Positions 35,013-43,689 of a stretch of DNA of 64,000 nt are shown in pieces. The position numbers were made by a program, and so were the translations under genes. The stretch covers positions 124,001 through 188,000 of the forward strand of contig NZ_NESM01000003.1 of NCBI RefSeq assembly GCF_002778285.1, read 5' to 3'. This DNA comes from Limnohabitans sp. 15K. Lineage in GTDB: Bacteria > Pseudomonadota > Gammaproteobacteria > Burkholderiales > Burkholderiaceae_C. The first letter of the stretch is position 1. Every line of letters starts with the position of its first letter. The notes beneath the pieces were generated by a model. That model did not search any database, was not told where the DNA came from, and was given only the letters and a program-made list of their open reading frames with translations.

Positions 35013-36509
35013 TCAGCGCGAACTGCGCGATTGCCATTGTTTCCAAAGGGCGGGCACGATCAACAGCAAAGCCGCCACGGCCATCAAGCTCCCGGCCAGT
35101 GGCCGTGTGAAAAAGGTCGACCACTCGCCCTGGCTGATGGTCAGTGCTTGGCGCATGGATTGCTCGCCCAGCGGGGCCAAAATCAAGCCCACGATGAGCG
35201 GGGCGGCCGGAAAGTCAAAGCGTCGCATGATGTAACCCAGCAAGCCAAAGACAAACAGCAAGCCCACGTTGAACACCGAGTTGCCTGCGCCGTAAACACC
35301 AGCGGTGGAGATGACGATGATGCCGGCGTAGAGCCAAGGTGGCGGTATTTTCAAGAGCTTCACCCACAGGCTCACCAGCGGCAAGTTGAGCACCAGCAAG
35401 ATCACGTTGCCAATGTACAGGCTGGCGATCAGCGTCCACACCAGGCTGCCTTGTTGGCTGAAGAGCTGCGGGCCGGTCTGAATGCCATAGCCTTCAAAAG
35501 CCGACAGCATGATGGCCGCCGTGGCCGAGGTGGGGATGCCCAAAGTGAGCAAAGGCATCAGCACACCCGCAGCCGCGGCGTTGTTGGCGGCCTCAGGCCC
35601 TGCCACACCTTCGATGGCGCCGTGGCCAAATTCTTCAGGGTGCTTGGAGAGTTTTTTCTCGGTGTAATACGACAGCAGGGTGGGCAACTCGGCCCCGCCT
35701 GCAGGCATGGCACCGATCGGGAAACCAAAGAATGCGCCACGGAACCAAGGCTTCCAGGAGCGGGCCCAGTCTTGTTTGCTCATCCACAGGCTGCCCGACA
35801 ACTTCATGACTTCGCCTGTTTTGGTTTCTCGGCCTTGCCATGCTAGGTAAAGCGCTTCGCCCACGGCAAACAAGCCCACGGCAGCCACCGTCACTTCAAT
35901 GCCGTCGAGCAGTTCAGGTCGGCCAAAAGTGAAGCGGGGTTGCCCCGTTTGCAAGTCCACACCCACCATGCCCAAAAGCAAGCCCAGGCCCAGCGCGACC
36001 AGGCCGCGCAGCATGGAGTTGCCCAGTACAGCCGACACGGCAACGACAGACAAAACCATGAGGCTGAAGTATTCGGCCGGGCCAAAGGCCAGTGCGGCTT
36101 CGACCACCCAAGGGGCGACAAAAGTCAGGGCCAGCGTGCCGATGGTGCCCGCCACAAAACTGCCGATGGCCGCGGTGGCCAGCGCTTGGCCAGCACGGCC
36201 TTTGCGGGCCATTTTGTTGCCTTCGAGCGCGGTGACCACTGCCGCCGATTCACCGGGGGTGTTGAGCAAGATGGAGGTGGTCGAACCCCCATACGCCGCG
36301 CCGTAATAAATGCCAGCGAACATGACGAACATGCTGGTGGCGGGCACATGGTAGGTCAGGGGCAGCAGCAAGGCGATGGTCAGCGCCGGGCCAATGCCGG
36401 GCAATACGCCCACCAGTGTGCCGACAAAGCAGCCCACGAAGCCCCACATCAAGGTGGTGGGTTGCAAGGCAATGGCAAAGCCACCCATCAGGGCGTCAAA
36501 AGCTTCCAT
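35013..36509 (-). CDS. tctA: Tripartite tricarboxylate transporter large permease TctA
   Basis: 498 residues, about 11-12 membrane segments. TctA family marks are [61 protein letters not shown] and the repeat-like [20 protein letters not shown] with [17 protein letters not shown]. It is the ion-coupled permease of a TTT system importing citrate-like or other carboxylates. tctB lies 12 bases upstream and tctC beyond it. Confidence 0.96.
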   Translation of the reverse strand: MEAFDALMGGFAIALQPTTLMWGFVGCFVGTLVGVLPGIGPALTIALLLPLTYHVPATSMFVMFAGIYYGAAYGGSTTSILLNTPGESAAVVTALEGNKMARKGRAGQALATAAIGSFVAGTIGTLALTFVAPWVVEAALAFGPAEYFSLMVLSVVAVSAVLGNSMLRGLVALGLGLLLGMVGVDLQTGQPRFTFGRPELLDGIEVTVAAVGLFAVGEALYLAWQGRETKTGEVMKLSGSLWMSKQDWARSWKPWFRGAFFGFPIGAMPAGGAELPTLLSYYTEKKLSKHPEEFGHGAIEGVAGPEAANNAAAAGVLMPLLTLGIPTSATAAIMLSAFEGYGIQTGPQLFSQQGSLVWTLIASLYIGNVILLVLNLPLVSLWVKLLKIPPPWLYAGIIVISTAGVYGAGNSVFNVGLLFVFGLLGYIMRRFDFPAAPLIVGLILAPLGEQSMRQALTISQGEWSTFFTRPLAGSLMAVAALLLIVPALWKQWQSRSSR

Positions 36510-36521
36510 GGAAAATCCGAT

Positions 36522-36986
36522 CTAAATCAACCAGGGCAGTGCTGGGCCTAGGCCCACACCCAGCAACTGGGCAAACACAAACCAGAAAGTGCTGGCAATG
36601 CCGCCGCAGACGAGCGCTGACTTGAGGTTCAGCGGTGCATCAAACGCACGGGCCACTCCCATGCCGCACAAGGTGCCGGGGATGACAAAACCCAGCGGAA
36701 TGACCAGCGCGACGAACGCCACACCGCCGCCCAACAAGCTGAGCATGCGCTGGTTGGCGCCAGGCAGGGCAGATTGGTCAGGTGCTTGGCTCTCGTCGGT
36801 TTGTTGGCCACGCCAGGCGCTGATGCCGTAGAGCACGGCAAAAACGCTGAGCGCACCCACGATCACACCCGGTGCCAGCACGGGGCCCACGGTCATCTGC
36901 ATCAAAGATTCAGGAATGACCGTGACCTGCCAAGCGGCCACCCCACAAAGGGCGAGCAGCAAAAGGGCAACGCGAAGCGGCGTCAT
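36522..36986 (-). CDS. tctB: TTT small permease subunit TctB
   Basis: 154 residues with four predicted membrane segments (~7-24, 38-57, 84-109, 128-152), the size and layout of TctB. Sequence conservation in this family is low, so the call rests on size, topology and position between tctC and tctA. It overlaps the tctC stop by 4 bases and precedes tctA by 12 bases. Confidence 0.9.
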   Translation of the reverse strand: MTPLRVALLLLALCGVAAWQVTVIPESLMQMTVGPVLAPGVIVGALSVFAVLYGISAWRGQQTDESQAPDQSALPGANQRMLSLLGGGVAFVALVIPLGFVIPGTLCGMGVARAFDAPLNLKSALVCGGIASTFWFVFAQLLGVGLGPALPWLI

Positions 36987-37951
36987 GCCAGGCCCAGCTC
37001 TTTCATCAGAACGATTTTTTCTTCGATGTCTTTGGCCAAGTCGCGCTCAAAGGGGCGCTCTGTCATGAAGGCGTCGGTCCACTTGCGGGTTTCCAATTCT
37101 TGCTTCCACTGTGGCGAAGCGTTGAGTTTGGTCACGAAGTCGATCATGGCGTCGCGCTGAGCAGCCGAAATGCCGGGAGGTGCAAACACACCGCGCCAGT
37201 TGGATTCGGTCACGTTGATGCTCAATTCGGTCAAGGTGGGCACGCTCACACCCGGAATGCGGCGCTTGCCGGACACGGCCAGCGGGATCATGCGGCCCGC
37301 CTTGATTTGCTCTTCGAATTCGGAGTAGCCCGAGATGCCGGCGGTCACTTGACCACCCAAAATGGCCGCGTTGGCGGGGCCGCCACCAGCAAACGCCACA
37401 TAAGCGGCTTCGCGGGGGTTCTTACCCAAAGCTTTGATCAGCATGCCCAAAATCAAGTGGTCGGTGCCGCCAGCGCTGCCGCCTGCGACCGAGACCGCTT
37501 TGGGGTTGGCCTTGATGGCGGCTTCCAGGTCTTTCCAGGTTTTGATCTTGCCGTTGGCGGGCACCACGATGACGCCTGCTTCCTCGGTCAGGCGGGCAAT
37601 CGGGGTCACGTCCTTGATGGTCACGGGGCTCTTGTTGGCGATGCCCGCGCCGATCATGACCGAGCCGCCCACCATCAGGCTGTTGCCCTGGCCTTTGCGC
37701 TGGTTCACGTAACGGGGCAGCCCGACCATGCCGCCAGCACCGCCGACGTTTTCAAATTGCATGTTGCCCACCAAGCCCGCCGCTTTGGCTGCGCGCTCGA
37801 TGGCGCGGGCGGTGCCGTCCCAGCCGCCGCCGGGGGCTGCGGGCACGAACATGTTGAGGCTGGCAATCAGGGGTTGCGCCCAAGCGGGCAGGGCCATGGA
37901 TGCACCAGCGGCAGCGCCGAGGGCCAGAAAGTCGCGTTTGGAAAGGCTCAT
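36983..37951 (-). CDS. tctC: TTT periplasmic binding protein TctC
   Basis: 322 residues with a Tat/Sec-type signal (SLSKRDFLALGAAAGASMALPAWA). It belongs to the TctC branch: NMFVPAAPGGGWDGTARAIERAAK, FENVGGAGGMVGLPRYV, SVAGGSAGGTDHL and WRGVFAPPGISA. The start at 37951 has the ribosome site CAGGAGA; upstream frame to 37996 is not needed. It is divergent from tctD, with 137 bases between. Confidence 0.95.
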   Translation of the reverse strand: MSLSKRDFLALGAAAGASMALPAWAQPLIASLNMFVPAAPGGGWDGTARAIERAAKAAGLVGNMQFENVGGAGGMVGLPRYVNQRKGQGNSLMVGGSVMIGAGIANKSPVTIKDVTPIARLTEEAGVIVVPANGKIKTWKDLEAAIKANPKAVSVAGGSAGGTDHLILGMLIKALGKNPREAAYVAFAGGGPANAAILGGQVTAGISGYSEFEEQIKAGRMIPLAVSGKRRIPGVSVPTLTELSINVTESNWRGVFAPPGISAAQRDAMIDFVTKLNASPQWKQELETRKWTDAFMTERPFERDLAKDIEEKIVLMKELGLA

Positions 37952-38041
37952 GCGGGTCTCCTGTGTAAAAATGAAAAACAGTTCTGCCGGGCGCATGCCA
38001 CTTGCAGATTCACAGATTTTGCTGCGTCACTTGGCGCCAAC

Positions 38042-38068
38042 CTGTCAAACAGCTGTCAATTCTGTTCA
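38042..38068. promoter_or_regulatory. Direct repeats CTGTCAA, 11-bp period: candidate TctD box
   Basis: CTGTCAA occurs at 38042-38048 and 38053-38059, exactly one helical turn apart, with a weaker CTGTTCA at 38062-38068. The spacing and the position between tctC and tctD fit binding by a dimer of an OmpR/PhoB-type response regulator such as TctD. This is inference from pattern and context. Confidence 0.55.
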
Positions 38069-38088
38069 GTGAATACCCTAAACACCCC

Positions 38089-38811
38089 ATGAAGCCCCGC
38101 ATCTTGTTGGTGGAAGACACGCCCGATATTGCCCTGTGGTTGGGCACAGCCTTGCGCCAAGGCGGCATGTCGGTCGAATTTGCCACCGATGGCCATGCGG
38201 CCGACCGTTGCCTGCAGGCAGGCCATGGCTTTGATGCGGTTTTGCTCGATTTGCAATTGCCAGGGCAAGACGGCCTGAGCGTTTTGCAAGCCTTGCGTGC
38301 GCGGGGCGATGCGGTGCCGGTGCTGATTTTGACGGCGAGGGCCACGGTGCCCGACCGGGTGTTGGGCCTGAACATGGGGGCGGACGATTATTTGCCCAAG
38401 CCCTTTGATTTGAGCGAACTCGAAGCCCGATTACAGGTTTTGCTGCGCCGCCATGGCCGCGCTAAAACCACCGCTTTACGTTGGGGGCCGCTCGAGATGC
38501 AGCCGGGCACTGGCGAGGTGCAGTTGCACGGGCAGCCGCTGGCACTGACCCAACGCGAAGCCGCGGCGCTGCGTGTGCTGCTGGCTTCGCCCCAGCGCAC
38601 GGTGAGCAAAGAGCAGCTGCACACCGAGGTGTTTGCCGACGAGGCTGCCGGGCTTGACGCGGTGGAAGTGCTCATTTACCGGTTGCGCAAAAAACTCGAA
38701 TCGGCCGCGCTGGCCACGGGTGCTTCGACCGACGTGGCGATCACCACCTTTCGCGGCATGGGGTACATGTTGACCCAGCCTTTGAAACCGCAAGAGGCCA
38801 CGCCTTCATGA
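38089..38811 (+). CDS. tctD: OmpR-family response regulator, TctD-like
   Basis: 240 residues. The receiver domain has the acidic pocket VEDTPD, phospho-acceptor Asp54 (LLDLQLPG) and Lys104 (PKPFD). The C-terminal winged helix ends VEVLIYRLRKKLE...FRGMGYML. The ATG at 38089 gives a normal N-terminus (MKPRILLVED). It is divergent from tctCBA and coupled to tctE, the usual arrangement for carbon-source control of TTT uptake. Confidence 0.93.
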   Translation: MKPRILLVEDTPDIALWLGTALRQGGMSVEFATDGHAADRCLQAGHGFDAVLLDLQLPGQDGLSVLQALRARGDAVPVLILTARATVPDRVLGLNMGADDYLPKPFDLSELEARLQVLLRRHGRAKTTALRWGPLEMQPGTGEVQLHGQPLALTQREAAALRVLLASPQRTVSKEQLHTEVFADEAAGLDAVEVLIYRLRKKLESAALATGASTDVAITTFRGMGYMLTQPLKPQEATPS

Positions 38812-40238
38812 GTGAGGCCCCACAGGTTTTGGTGCGTTCAGCCACCTCTTTGCGCAGGCGCTTGCTCGGTTGGATCTTGCTACCGCTGGCGGGGCTGATT
38901 GGCATCAACGCTTGGGTGGGTTATGGCAATGCTGTGCATGCGGCCAACGAAGCGTATGACCGCTCCTTGTATTTGGCCGCCCGCACGCTGGCCGAAGAGC
39001 TGGAGTGGCGCGATGGCAGCCTTCAGTTGGATGTGACCCAGTCCGCAGGGTATTTGTTTGAAAACCATACAGGGTCGCGTTTGTTTTACAAAGTGACCAC
39101 GCCCGGCGGTCAGTGGCTGGCAGGCGTAGCGGCTTTGCCCGATGTCCCCGTTCGCGCCCAAGCGGCGGTGAAATTTTTCGCCTTGGTGCAATTTGACGAT
39201 GGCCAATACCTGAGCCAGCCCGTGCGCCTGGCCCAGCTCACGCATGTGGTCGAGGCCGATGCAGAGGACTCAGGGGGCGGCCTGCGCGATCCCTTGATCA
39301 AGATCACCGTGGCCGAGACCATGGAGGCACGCCAAGAACTGATTGAACACATTTTGTGGGACACCCTGAGCAGCCAGGGTTTGCTGTTACTCGCGGCGGC
39401 TTTGCTGGTGGTGTGGGGTGTGCAACGCGGCATTCGCCCCTTGGAGTCTTTCAGGCAGCAGCTGGCTCAAAAAAGCGACGACGATTTTTCGCCCATTCAG
39501 CCGCCGGATTTGCCGCGAGAATTGCGCCCCTTGATCGAGACCTTGAACAGTTATCTGGACCGTTTGGGGCGCTTGATCGACATCCGCAAACGCTTTTTGG
39601 ACAATGCGGCCCACCAGTTGCGCACGCCGCTCACGGCACTCAAAACCCAGCTGGCGCTGGCCCAGCGCAATGCCGATCCCGAGCAGGCCAAGGCCTTGAT
39701 GGCGGCTGCCCGTCAAACCACCGACGATGCGGTGCGCTTGACCGAGCAGTTGCTGGCCATGACCCGGGTCGAACACGCCCGCGAAATGCACAGCCCAGAA
39801 AGTGTCGATTTGGTGGGCTTGGCCAGGCGCGTGACGCAAGAGCATTTGCTGCGCGCCCACCAGTCAGGCGATGACCTGGGGCTGGAATTGCAAGTGGCCC
39901 GCAGCGAGGTGCAAGGTGTCGATTTGTTGCTGCACGAAGCGCTGAGCAACCTGATCGACAACGCCATGCACCACAGCCCGTCGGGCACGCGCATCACGGT
40001 GCGGGTGGGCCCAGCTTGGCTCGAGGTGGTGGACGACGGCCCGGGTATTGCGGCTGAGCACCAAGCGCATGTGTTCGAACGCTTTTACCGCGCTGCACCC
40101 TCGGGGGTGTCCGGCAGCGGTTTGGGCTTGGCCATCGTGAAGGAAATCGCCAACCAACAGGGTGCCCAAGTCAGCCTGCAAAGCCCTGTGGCCGAGGGGC
40201 GGGGCACGGCCATCCGTTTGCATTGGCCGCTTGCCTGA
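38808..40238 (+). CDS. tctE: Sensor histidine kinase, TctE-like
   Basis: 476 residues. TM1 is ~19-38, followed by a periplasmic sensor domain (~39-182), TM2 (~186-204) and a HAMP-like linker. HisKA contains the phospho-acceptor His269 (NAAHQLRTPLTALK), and HATPase_c contains NLIDNAMHHS, DDGPGI and GSGLGLAIVKEI. It probably senses a tricarboxylate or related acid and phosphorylates TctD. ATGA overlap with tctD decides the start. A REP doublet lies 7 bases after the stop. Confidence 0.94.
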   Translation: MSEAPQVLVRSATSLRRRLLGWILLPLAGLIGINAWVGYGNAVHAANEAYDRSLYLAARTLAEELEWRDGSLQLDVTQSAGYLFENHTGSRLFYKVTTPGGQWLAGVAALPDVPVRAQAAVKFFALVQFDDGQYLSQPVRLAQLTHVVEADAEDSGGGLRDPLIKITVAETMEARQELIEHILWDTLSSQGLLLLAAALLVVWGVQRGIRPLESFRQQLAQKSDDDFSPIQPPDLPRELRPLIETLNSYLDRLGRLIDIRKRFLDNAAHQLRTPLTALKTQLALAQRNADPEQAKALMAAARQTTDDAVRLTEQLLAMTRVEHAREMHSPESVDLVGLARRVTQEHLLRAHQSGDDLGLELQVARSEVQGVDLLLHEALSNLIDNAMHHSPSGTRITVRVGPAWLEVVDDGPGIAAEHQAHVFERFYRAAPSGVSGSGLGLAIVKEIANQQGAQVSLQSPVAEGRGTAIRLHWPLA

Positions 40239-40245
40239 ACCCCCA

Positions 40246-40308
40246 TCGCCCCGAGGGCGGGGCTCCCACAAAAAAAATCTCCCTGTAGGAGCGACGCCCC
40301 CGTCGCGA
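40246..40308. repeat. Inverted pair of REP elements (REPIN-like)
   Basis: Two 25-base REPs face each other: 40246-40270 (on the - strand) and 40284-40308 (on the + strand), separated by 13 bases rich in A. Each has TGT(G/A)GGAGC, a 5-bp stem (GCCCC/GGGGC in the first, GCGAC/GTCGC in the second), a GCCCYC loop and terminal GCGA. It lies between convergent tctE and hexR and may also act in termination or mRNA stability. Confidence 0.85.
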
Positions 40309-40330
40309 AAAGCCCCGCACGCCACGACCT

Positions 40331-41176
40331 TCAGGTGTAACGCTTGCTGCGCAGGTTGTCCTTCATGTCGCGCAGGCTGGGTTGAAGTTCTTCGCCAATG
40401 CGCAGCGCCACCGTCGTGGCCAGGATGTCGATGATGAGCAGGTGCAGCAAGCGCGAGACCATGGGGCTGTATTTGTCATAGCCCTCAGGGTGGTCGGCCG
40501 TCAGGTGGATGTGCCCTGCGCTGGCCAAGGGCGAACCGCTGGCCGTGATGACTATTGTTGTGGCCCCTTGCCTTTTGGCGATGTCGCAGGCGTCCATCAG
40601 GTCGCGGGTGCGGCCTGAGTTGGAGATGATCACCGCACAGTCGCCGGGCTTGAGCATGGACGCGCTCATGACCTGCATGTGGCCATCGCTGTAGGCAATG
40701 GCATTCACGCCCAGGCGAAAGAATTTGTGCTGTGCGTCTTGTGCCACGATGCCTGAGTTGCCCACGCCATAAAACTCGATGCGGCGGTTGGTTTTTTGGG
40801 TGGCAACCAGCGCCTTGGCGGCGTGTTCCAGCGCGAAAGAGCTGGCGTCGTTGCGGTACTTCAAAAACGCGGCGACGGTGTTGTCGATGACTTTGACGGC
40901 GATGTCGCTGGTTTTGTCGTCCACATCCACGCTGCGGTGGATGAAGGGCACACCCTCGCTGACGCTGCCTGCCAGCTTGAGTTTGAAGTCCGACAGACCG
41001 TCATAGCCCACGCTGCGGCAAAAGCGCACGACGGTGGGTTTGCTCACATGGGCGCGGTCGGCCAACTCGGTGACGGGCAGGTTGGCAAAGGCGCGCGGGT
41101 CGGCCAGCACGAGCTTGCCCACGCGTTGCTCTGCCGGGGCCAGGGAGGGCAGGGAGGCTTTGATGCGTTCGAGCAT
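40331..41176 (-). CDS. hexR: RpiR/HexR-family transcriptional regulator
   Basis: 281 residues. The N-terminal HTH_6 domain has SLAPAEQRVGKLVLADP and ADRAHVSKPTVVRFCRSVGYDG, and the C-terminal SIS domain has FYGVGNSGIVAQDA, VIISNSGRTRDLMDA and VITASGSPLA. HexR proteins respond to KDPG and control zwf and central sugar genes. Position directly downstream of zwf (15 bases) and near tal-pgi supports hexR, in an unusual zwf-hexR order on the minus strand. Confidence 0.9.
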   Translation of the reverse strand: MLERIKASLPSLAPAEQRVGKLVLADPRAFANLPVTELADRAHVSKPTVVRFCRSVGYDGLSDFKLKLAGSVSEGVPFIHRSVDVDDKTSDIAVKVIDNTVAAFLKYRNDASSFALEHAAKALVATQKTNRRIEFYGVGNSGIVAQDAQHKFFRLGVNAIAYSDGHMQVMSASMLKPGDCAVIISNSGRTRDLMDACDIAKRQGATTIVITASGSPLASAGHIHLTADHPEGYDKYSPMVSRLLHLLIIDILATTVALRIGEELQPSLRDMKDNLRSKRYT

Positions 41177-41191
41177 GGGTGTGTCTCCGGT

Positions 41192-42655
41192 TTAAATTTC
41201 TTCAGACCAACAAAAGCCGTCTCGCGCAATCATGGCGCTCGACGCGCTCGGCCCCCAAGTGCCTGCGGCATAGGGCCGCGGGCCGATGGTGTCGTTATGC
41301 CAGTGCTGCAAGATCGGCTCGACCCAGCGCCAGGCCTCTTCTTGTTCGTCGCTGCGCACGAACAGGTTCAGGCGGCCGTCCAGCACATCGAGCAGCAAGC
41401 GTTCGTAAGCACCCACGCGTTGGCTGCCAAATCGTTTGTCAAAATCCAAGTCGAGGTGGACCGGGCTCAAGGTCGCGCCTGCGTTGCCTTCGTTGCGTTT
41501 GCTTTGGCCTTGTGCCAGAAGGTGCAGCTCTAACCCGTCTTTCGGCTGCAGGTGGATCACCAGTTTGTTGGCGTGGCCCATGGGGCTTTTGAAGATTTCG
41601 TGCGGCGTGGGTCGGAAGTTGATTTCAATGTGCGCCTCGCGCGCCGCCATGCGTTTGCCGGTGCGGATGTAAAAAGGCACGCCTGCCCAGCGCCAATTGG
41701 CGATCTCGGTGCGCAGGGCTACAAAGGTTTCGGTGCTGCTGTCCGGATTCACGCCATGTTCGTTGCGGTAACCGGGCACCGCTTGGCCTTCGATGGTGCC
41801 CGCGTTGTATTGGCCGCGGATGACGTGCTGGTTCAGGGTCTCCGGTGTCCAGCGCTTCAAGGCGCGCAGCACTTTGAGTTTTTCGTCGCGAATGGCATCG
41901 GCATGGACGTTGATGGGGGGCTCCATGGCGATGGCGCACAGCAGCTGCAGCGCGTGGTTTTGCACCATGTCGCGCAGCGCGCCGGTGGTCTCGTAAAAGC
42001 CACCGCGCTTTTCCACACCCAGCTCTTCGGCCATGGTGATCTGGATGTTGGCGATGTGCTCGCGCCGCCATAGCGGCTCAAACAAGGCGTTGCCAAAACG
42101 CATGGCGAACAGGTTTTGCACCGCCGGTTTGCCCAGGTAATGGTCGATACGGAAGATCTGCTGTTCTTTAAACACCTTGCCCACCGCTTCGTTGATTGAA
42201 CGGTTGGACGCGAGGTCGTGACCTAGCGGTTTTTCGAGCACGATGCGGGTTTGGGGGGTGTTCAGGCCGTGGGCGGCGAGTTGTTCACACACGGTGGTGA
42301 ACAGGCTGGGCGCGGTGGACAAATACATCACCACATGGTCGGTCTCGCGCTCGGCGAGACGACTGGCCAGTGCGGCATACGACTCAGGCTTGGACAAGTC
42401 CATGCGCACGTAGCAGAGCAGGCTGGCAAAACGGGCGAATTCTTCGGGGTTGGGGCGCTTGTCACCGTCCACTTGGCTGAAGCGCGATTGGATTTGTTCG
42501 CGGTATTGCGCGTCCGTCATGTCGTCACGTCCAACACCAATGATGCGGCCGCCCTCGGGCAGGGTGTCGTGGCGGTAGGCCTGAAACAAAGCCGGCATGA
42601 GTTTGCGCCAGACCAGATCGCCTGTGCCGCCAAAGAAAACCAAATCAAAAGCCAT
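41192..42655 (-). CDS. zwf: Glucose-6-phosphate 1-dehydrogenase
   Basis: 487 residues. The N-terminal Rossmann motif is FFGGTGDLVWRKLMPALFQ, the active site is FRIDHYLGKPAVQNLFAMRF, and the C-terminal domain has YIRTGKRMAAREAHIEI. It oxidises glucose-6-phosphate to 6-phosphogluconolactone, making NADPH. It is followed by hexR on the same strand and is divergent from tal with an 83-base gap holding an inverted repeat. Confidence 0.97.
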   Translation of the reverse strand: MAFDLVFFGGTGDLVWRKLMPALFQAYRHDTLPEGGRIIGVGRDDMTDAQYREQIQSRFSQVDGDKRPNPEEFARFASLLCYVRMDLSKPESYAALASRLAERETDHVVMYLSTAPSLFTTVCEQLAAHGLNTPQTRIVLEKPLGHDLASNRSINEAVGKVFKEQQIFRIDHYLGKPAVQNLFAMRFGNALFEPLWRREHIANIQITMAEELGVEKRGGFYETTGALRDMVQNHALQLLCAIAMEPPINVHADAIRDEKLKVLRALKRWTPETLNQHVIRGQYNAGTIEGQAVPGYRNEHGVNPDSSTETFVALRTEIANWRWAGVPFYIRTGKRMAAREAHIEINFRPTPHEIFKSPMGHANKLVIHLQPKDGLELHLLAQGQSKRNEGNAGATLSPVHLDLDFDKRFGSQRVGAYERLLLDVLDGRLNLFVRSDEQEEAWRWVEPILQHWHNDTIGPRPYAAGTWGPSASSAMIARDGFCWSEEI

Positions 42656-42666
42656 GTTGTTCTTGA

Positions 42667-42696
42667 GTTACATGAAATAATGGTTTGAAATGTAAC
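42667..42696. promoter_or_regulatory. Inverted repeat GTTACAT-N16-ATGTAAC between zwf and tal
   Basis: The 7-bp arms at 42667-42673 and 42690-42696 lie in the AT-rich divergent gap, about 12 bases from the zwf start. Position beside hexR and its likely targets makes it a candidate HexR operator. It does not match a consensus I can recall with confidence, so this is inference. A further TGAAA/TTTCA pair overlaps its right half. Confidence 0.5.
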
Positions 42697-42738
42697 TTTG
42701 TTTCACTGATAATTCAAGCCAGACTTTCAGACATCGCC

Positions 42739-43686
42739 ATGAACCAACTCGACGCCCTCAAGCAATTCACCACTGTGGTGGCCGACACCGGCGACTTCAA
42801 GCAATTGGCCCAGTTCCAGCCGCAAGACGCCACGACCAACCCGTCGCTGATTTTGAAGGCCGTGCAAAAACCGGAATACGCGCCTTTGCTGGCCGAAGTC
42901 GTGGCGGCCCACCGTGGCCAGCCCTTGGACGTGGTGATGGACCACCTGCTGGTGCGTTTTGGCTGCGAGATTTTGAAAACCATTCCAGGTCGTGTCTCGA
43001 CCGAAGTGGACGCCCGTCTGAGCTTTGACACTGCCGCCACCTTGGCGCGTGCGCGCCGCATCATGGCGCTTTATGAAGCGCAAGGCATCGCCCGCGAACG
43101 TGTGCTGATCAAGATCGCCTCAACTTGGGAAGGCATTCAGGCCGCCACCGAGCTCGAGCGCGAAGGCATCCGCTGCAACCTGACGTTGCTGTTTGCGTTT
43201 TGCCAGGCGGTGGCTTGCGGCCAGGCCAAAGTGCAACTCATCTCGCCTTTTGTGGGCCGCATCTACGACTGGTATAAAAAAACGGCCGGGGCCGCCTGGG
43301 ACGAATCGGCCAAGGCCGGTGCCAACGACCCTGGTGTGCAGTCGGTGCGGGCAATTTTTAACCACTACAAAAAGCACGGCATCGCCACCGAAGTCATGGG
43401 CGCGTCGTTCCGCAACATCGGGCAAATCACGGCGCTGGCCGGCTGCGATTTACTGACCATCAGCCCCGAGCTCCTGGCCCAACTCGCTTCCAGCGATGCC
43501 CCGCTGGGTTTGGCGCTTGACGCGCAAGCGGCCCAAACCATGGACTTGCCTGCCGTGGCCTACAACGAAGCCACTTTCCGTTTGGCCCTGAACGAAGACG
43601 CCATGGCCACCGAGAAGCTGGCCGAGGGCATCCGTGCTTTTTGCGCCGATGCCGTGAAGCTCGAAGAATTGATGCAGAAAGCCTGA
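42739..43686 (+). CDS. tal: Transaldolase
   Basis: 315 residues, TalB type. The substrate/Schiff-base region is [16 protein letters not shown] with the active Lys, and other marks are [39 protein letters not shown] and [11 protein letters not shown]. It exchanges a dihydroxyacetone unit in the pentose phosphate pathway. Start MNQLDAL at 42739; the extra 18 codons upstream lie in the regulatory gap. pgi begins 3 bases after the stop. Confidence 0.97.
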   Translation: MNQLDALKQFTTVVADTGDFKQLAQFQPQDATTNPSLILKAVQKPEYAPLLAEVVAAHRGQPLDVVMDHLLVRFGCEILKTIPGRVSTEVDARLSFDTAATLARARRIMALYEAQGIARERVLIKIASTWEGIQAATELEREGIRCNLTLLFAFCQAVACGQAKVQLISPFVGRIYDWYKKTAGAAWDESAKAGANDPGVQSVRAIFNHYKKHGIATEVMGASFRNIGQITALAGCDLLTISPELLAQLASSDAPLGLALDAQAAQTMDLPAVAYNEATFRLALNEDAMATEKLAEGIRAFCADAVKLEELMQKA

Positions 43687-43689
43687 GCC

